Origin: Prorocentrum cordatum
Taxonomy: Eukaryota; Sar; Dinophyceae; Prorocentrales; Prorocentraceae
Assembly (NCBI GenBank): GCA_963575745.1
Contig: CAUYUJ010015505.1
Coordinates: 867,396-931,395, forward strand
Length of the DNA: 64,000 nt
Direction: 5' to 3'
Shown: piece after piece, positions 36,990-42,338 of the stretch
Numbering within the stretch: the first letter of the stretch is position 1
Layout: each line of letters begins with the position of its first letter
Program-made: the position numbers and the translations under genes
The notes under the pieces: model-generated
What the model saw: the letters and a program-made list of their open reading frames with translations, nothing else
The model's database searches: none
What the model was told of the DNA's origin: nothing

Positions 36990-39900
36990 TTCTCCCTATA
37001 CCTTTCTATGCGTACATCTAGAAACCGCTGGCCCTTCGGGGGGGCAACACTCTGCGTGGGCTAGGCTGTCCTGTTTCCTGTGCCAGTTCCAGCTCGTTCC
37101 ACAGTCCAGTGCTGTGATGGTTGAAGTTTGCGCGATGGGGGGGCTCGAAGCGGGCCCTGCAAAAACCTCCCCGGGGGATGTCAATTTTTCGGGGCTGGCC
37201 TGGGACACGTAAGCTGACGACAGGCAGATTCGCGCCCCTGCAGCCACGACCAATGGTAGAGTGCGACGGATTCGCGCCCCCGATGCCACGTCACCTTATA
37301 AAGTGCAACGTGGTTCGCGCTCCCGAGGCAAGAACCCCTTGTCAACCACAAGCACAGCGCACTCGCGCTCCTGATGCCACAGCCCCTCGTGAAGTACGAC
37401 GGGCTCGCACGTCCGAGATGATCACAACGTCCAGTAACTTACAACGCACAGTCGCGTTCCCGAAGCCACACGCCGTCGCAAATTACATAGTTCGCGACAC
37501 TGGGGTCGCAACCTCTTGTTGCCATTTACTACGGTGGGGGCACTGGACAAGGAACCCTTAGATAAAGAACCCAGGGTCTGGAAGCAGGTGGAACTCCAAT
37601 CGCGGATCTGCAATGGATATCACCGCCGCCCTCATCAAATAAGGAATTATCCAGGGTCCAGCCTCCTGGGCACATTCCTTAACGAACGCCCCCCCCCGTA
37701 TAGATCTGCGCTACGCTTCCGATGCAGAACCCATCGCAAATCACGGCGCGTCTGCGTGCCCGAGGCCACGAACCCTCCCCGCGGAGGTTGCCCCCCAGAG
37801 CCCCCCCCCCTCTACAGAGCATAACTGGAGGGGCCCAGGGACACACACACATAAATACACACAAATCCCAGGATTCCCAATATTTTCATATACTTTCTGG
37901 GTTTTCGTCTCCCCCCCCACTTCCCATATTTTCTTATAATTTCCTGGAGATCGACGATTGATTGTGTCTGTGTGCTTTGTTCCCCTCCTGAATAACAGAA
38001 ACTGTAAATATCTGTGCTGGGAGATTTGTCAGGGAAGCGCTGCTCGGCGTCCCGTCGTTTCGCGAGAACTCGCGAGCGCGCGCTCCCGAAGCCGCGAACC
38101 CTGGTAAAATTCGGTGGAGGCTTCCTTCCGAATTACCCGTCCCTGTCGCTGCCACCATCCTCGTTGCCGTCGCCGAGGCAGTCGCCGCTGCCGTCGACCC
38201 CGTCGCCGACGTGGTCGTCGCCGCCGCCGTCGCCGTCGCCGACGCAGTCGTCGCCGGCGCTGTCGCCGGCGCTGTCGCCGTCACTGTCGCGGCCGCGGTC
38301 GTCGCCATCGTCGCCGACGCGATTGTCGTCGTCGCCACCGTCGCCTTACGACGACGTCGCAGCGTCCTGCCCATGCCGGGCGCCGCGACGGCCATGACGT
38401 CTCGGCCAGTCGCCACCAGCGGCCACGCCTGCGCCTGCAGCGGCGACGGGGCCGCGAGACCCCAGCTGCGGAACGCCTCGGTGACGACGCCGACGACGCG
38501 TTGTCGTCGTATTCGTCTCTGTCGTTGCCGCCGACGCCTCGCCGACGTCACACACGACGTCGACGGCCCAGGTTGGCGTCCCGTCGACGACGACGCCTCG
38601 GCTGGAATACGACACGTCGTGTTCGTTGCCGCTGTCGCGACGCCAGCACGGGCCCTCGATCGGCGTGCTACGCCCCCTGGGCCTGGCCCGGGGTGAGTAT
38701 AAGCACGGACCGTGGGGCCCCGGATGGGACACTGCCAGGGCCGGAGTGGCTGTATAGCTGGCGCCCCCCGAGCGCCTCCCCGGCCCAGTCCGGGAATGGG
38801 GCCTCGTCGAAAGACAGCGTCGGCTTCGGGATGACCTGGGGGGAACGGGGGGAAACGGAGCGACAGGAAGCAGAGGAGGGGGAAGGAGGGGATGAGCCAG
38901 AGGAAGGGGCAAGGAGGAGGCAGGGACGCAAGGGTGGACGAGGAGGGGGAGGACGATGGCGACAAGGGATGGGAGGGGTTTCTGATTTCTTCTCCCTCCT
39001 GTTCCTGTTCCTGCCCCTGTTCCTGCTCCTGCTCCTGTGCCTGCTCCTCCTGACCTTCCTCCTCCTCCGCATCCTCCTCCTCCTCCTCCTTCCCCTCCTC
39101 CTCCTCCTCCTCCTCCTCCTCCTCCTCCTCCTCCTCCTCCTCCGCATCGTCCTCCACCTCCTCCTCTTTCATATCATCCTCCCTCTTCGCCTTCTCCTCC
39201 TCCTCTTCTTCCTCCTACTCCTCCTCTTTCATATCATCATCCCTCTTCGCCTTTTCCTCCTCCTCCTCCTCCTCCCCCTCCTCCTCCTCCTCCTCCTCCT
39301 CCTCTCCTCCTCCTCCCTCCTCCTCCTCCTCCTCCTCCTCCTCCCTCCTCCTCCTCCTCCTCCCTCCTCCTCTCCTCCTCCTCCTCCTCCTCCTCCTCCT
39401 CCTCCTCCTCCTCCTCCTCCTCCTCCTCCCCCTCCCCTTGTTCTCCCTCCTCCTCTTCCTCCTCCTCCTCCTGCTTAACCTCCTCCTCCTCCCTGTCCTA
39501 CCTGTCCTCCTCCTCCTCCTCCTCCTGCTCTTCCTGCTCCTCCTACTCCTTTTCCTCCTCCTCTTCCTCCTCCTCCTCCTCCACCTCCCCCTGCTTTCCC
39601 TCCTCTTTCTCCTCCTCCTCCGTTCCCTCCTGGTTTTCCTCCTCCTCTTTTTTTTCGCCGCATGGGGTGATCGGCGAAGGCTGGAAGGCTGGAAGGCTGG
39701 GGCGCAGCTCATGCAGGAGGCCCTGGGGGCGGGCGGGCCCGCAGTGTTCCCACTCGGCACCACGTGACGCACTGGCCCTCCCGGCCGAACCAGGCGCATC
39801 GGTCAACAACGACCTCTGTCCGGCTGTGGCGTCCCTCCGTCGCGCAGAAGCGCCGTAACGTGTCGACCCACTTCACGCGCCCGCCGCAAGAGTCCCGTAT

Positions 39901-42298
39901 CCATTCATGAGATCTCCAGGAAGAAAGTATGTACATTCCCGAACTCGCACTCATTCTCTGCACGTGTCCTGCCCATGACCGATTACGTCGCGAGTGTGCC
40001 TGTCCACTCCCTTATTCCCAAATGGTGCGCTTTGGTCCACGACCCCTCATGGCTTTGGAGACCCGTTCATGCCATTGCTTGTCTGGCCTGCGCTGGGAGA
40101 CAAATAAACGCACATGTGATGTCATATCTTGTGGTGAGCCCATTACAAACCTCGTAGCTATGCAGCCCGAGGCGTCCACGAACCCGAGCAGTACCAAACG
40201 CTGCTTCCAACGGACATATTACACACCAAATCCGGCGCGAATTTGTAGACACCTCCCCGTTAAGCAGCAGCCGTTTCATGGCCAGAGAGACTCGGTGATA
40301 GATTTCTGCGCTGGTAACGTCAAAGGGTCCACAAGTACACTTCCAAAGGATCTCCCGCCACCAGCACAGCACGTACACGGAGAAGGCGGGTCCTATATCG
40401 ACGTCCCCGCGCCGCACCGTCTGCAAACTATTGGTCTGAACCTTGAATCTCGTGGGGTGTAGATTGATCCGTCTTTTCCACAGCGCCTCTTCGAATGACA
40501 GCACAGCCATGATCGCGCATCCGATGTCACGCCGCACGTGGGACGCCTTCCTGTGAAGTCCTGTCCCGCTGCGGTCCCGTATCCCCTGCGCTGCCAGGCG
40601 CAGTGGGATTCCTTTAGAACTCGCGTTGCGACCAGGTTGAACAGCACTGGTGGCAAGGGGCCCGCTTGACGGACTCCACATTGAACGCTGGAAAAAATGC
40701 ACGTACTGCGTCATCGAATCCCCTTCCCTTACCAAACTTGCATCGTTCCTCTTCCAAATTGTCAATTGTGTCCCGGATGCGGTTGTGCATCCCTGTGCTA
40801 CATAATTTTGCCGCCGCTGTGGTCATTGATATCGGCCTGTAGTTTTCCAGCTAGTGCCTATCACCTCTCTTGCAAATTACATACGGGCGTGCGAATGTCT
40901 ATTCGCTCGGCAACTCCATTCTGCTTTTCAGGATGCATGTAAGGAAAACACCGACGAGCATCAGGCCTGCAAGCTCGGTGCACAACGTTTCCGATACCAA
41001 ACCGTCGTTGCCTTTTTTCTCCGATGGTCAAAACGTTGGAGGGTTGCCGTGAGTTCCTCTGCCGTGACCTCTTGTGCGTCGTCCGTCGTGCAGGCCTCGC
41101 CGATTGCACCACTTGATCCCAATTTCTGGTACAAGTCCTCGTATAATGGAACGACAACTCCTGCAATGAGCACACTCTCGAAGACGACGTCCCAAACCAT
41201 GTTCTGAACCTCGGCGACGTTCTGAACTTCGGAATGACTTTGCAAAACTGGCTGCAGACTCCGCAGACCGCGCCCTTGCTCAGCGACATCGCATGCGTCC
41301 CGACCTTGCTGCTGGCGGCATCGTTCTGCTCGCCGAAAGTCGCCTACCATCGTCTGGGGTCCTTTTGCTTTCCGGCACTCGATTTTGCGCGTGCATCCAC
41401 TCTTAGAATTCCGAAAACGGCTCTGCGATCCGATGTGCCATCCACGCCATCTCAAACAGACGCTGTCGTAACGCAGTCCTGCCCGGCTGACTCGACGACT
41501 CCACGACTATGTAGTTCGTCCAACTGTCGTTCCTCCCCGGCGATCGGCGAAGAGCGCGTCGAGCTGCAAGGGCGCAGCTCTCCCTGCCCGACTTCGGGGC
41601 GTGCCGAAGGCCGGCGGAGGGCGGGGGGCGGGGAGCTGCCGGGGGGCAGGCCTTCCCCGAAGGCGCCGGGGCTTCGGAGAAGGTCCCGAAAGCTTCTCGG
41701 AAGGCCGGAGACCTCCTGAGCCTTCTGGGAAGGCATGCCTCCTCTGCCTGTCCCCCCCCCTGCACGGGAGCGCCCCCGAGAAAGACGCCTGGAGGCGAGC
41801 CTCGGCGGCCGCGGATCACGCAGCGGGTGCCCAAACGGAGCACGAGGACGCCTGCGCCTGCACGCCTGCAGCAGCTCATGCGGCAGTGCTTTCGCAGTCA
41901 TGCGCTGCACATCTCTGTGTAATCACACCTGTCTTGGGAGAGGCGGCAACCGCGCCACCGCCGTCAGGGACCAGGGGGGGGTGTCCTCGCGATGGTGAGG
42001 GTGTCGTTGTCCTTCGGGGCACCCTGGGCCATCGAGGTAAAGCCTCGCGCCCTCGCGCCCCGCGGTGCGCGGCTGCCTTCGCGCCCTCGCGCCGCCGCCC
42101 TGGAGGAGGGCACCCTTGCGGCCCAGGCCGACACGCGAGAGGTGCGATCACCTTCGCGCGGGAGGGCAGCCTTCCAGGCTGGGCACGGTCGGAGTGAGCT
42201 TCGCGGCCTGCGTCCTGTCGTGGGAGGGAGGAAAAGCGGCACCAGCACCACCAGGGGCCACCAGCGGGAGGAGTCAGGGGAGGTTCCCTTGGTGGTGT

Positions 42299-42338
<40 letters not shown>

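Noticed and set aside
37934-39478. Long ORFs of more than 400 codons on both strands
   Set aside because: They are mostly microsatellite translation; only the short Q-motif/Walker A piece within the minus frame is convincing.
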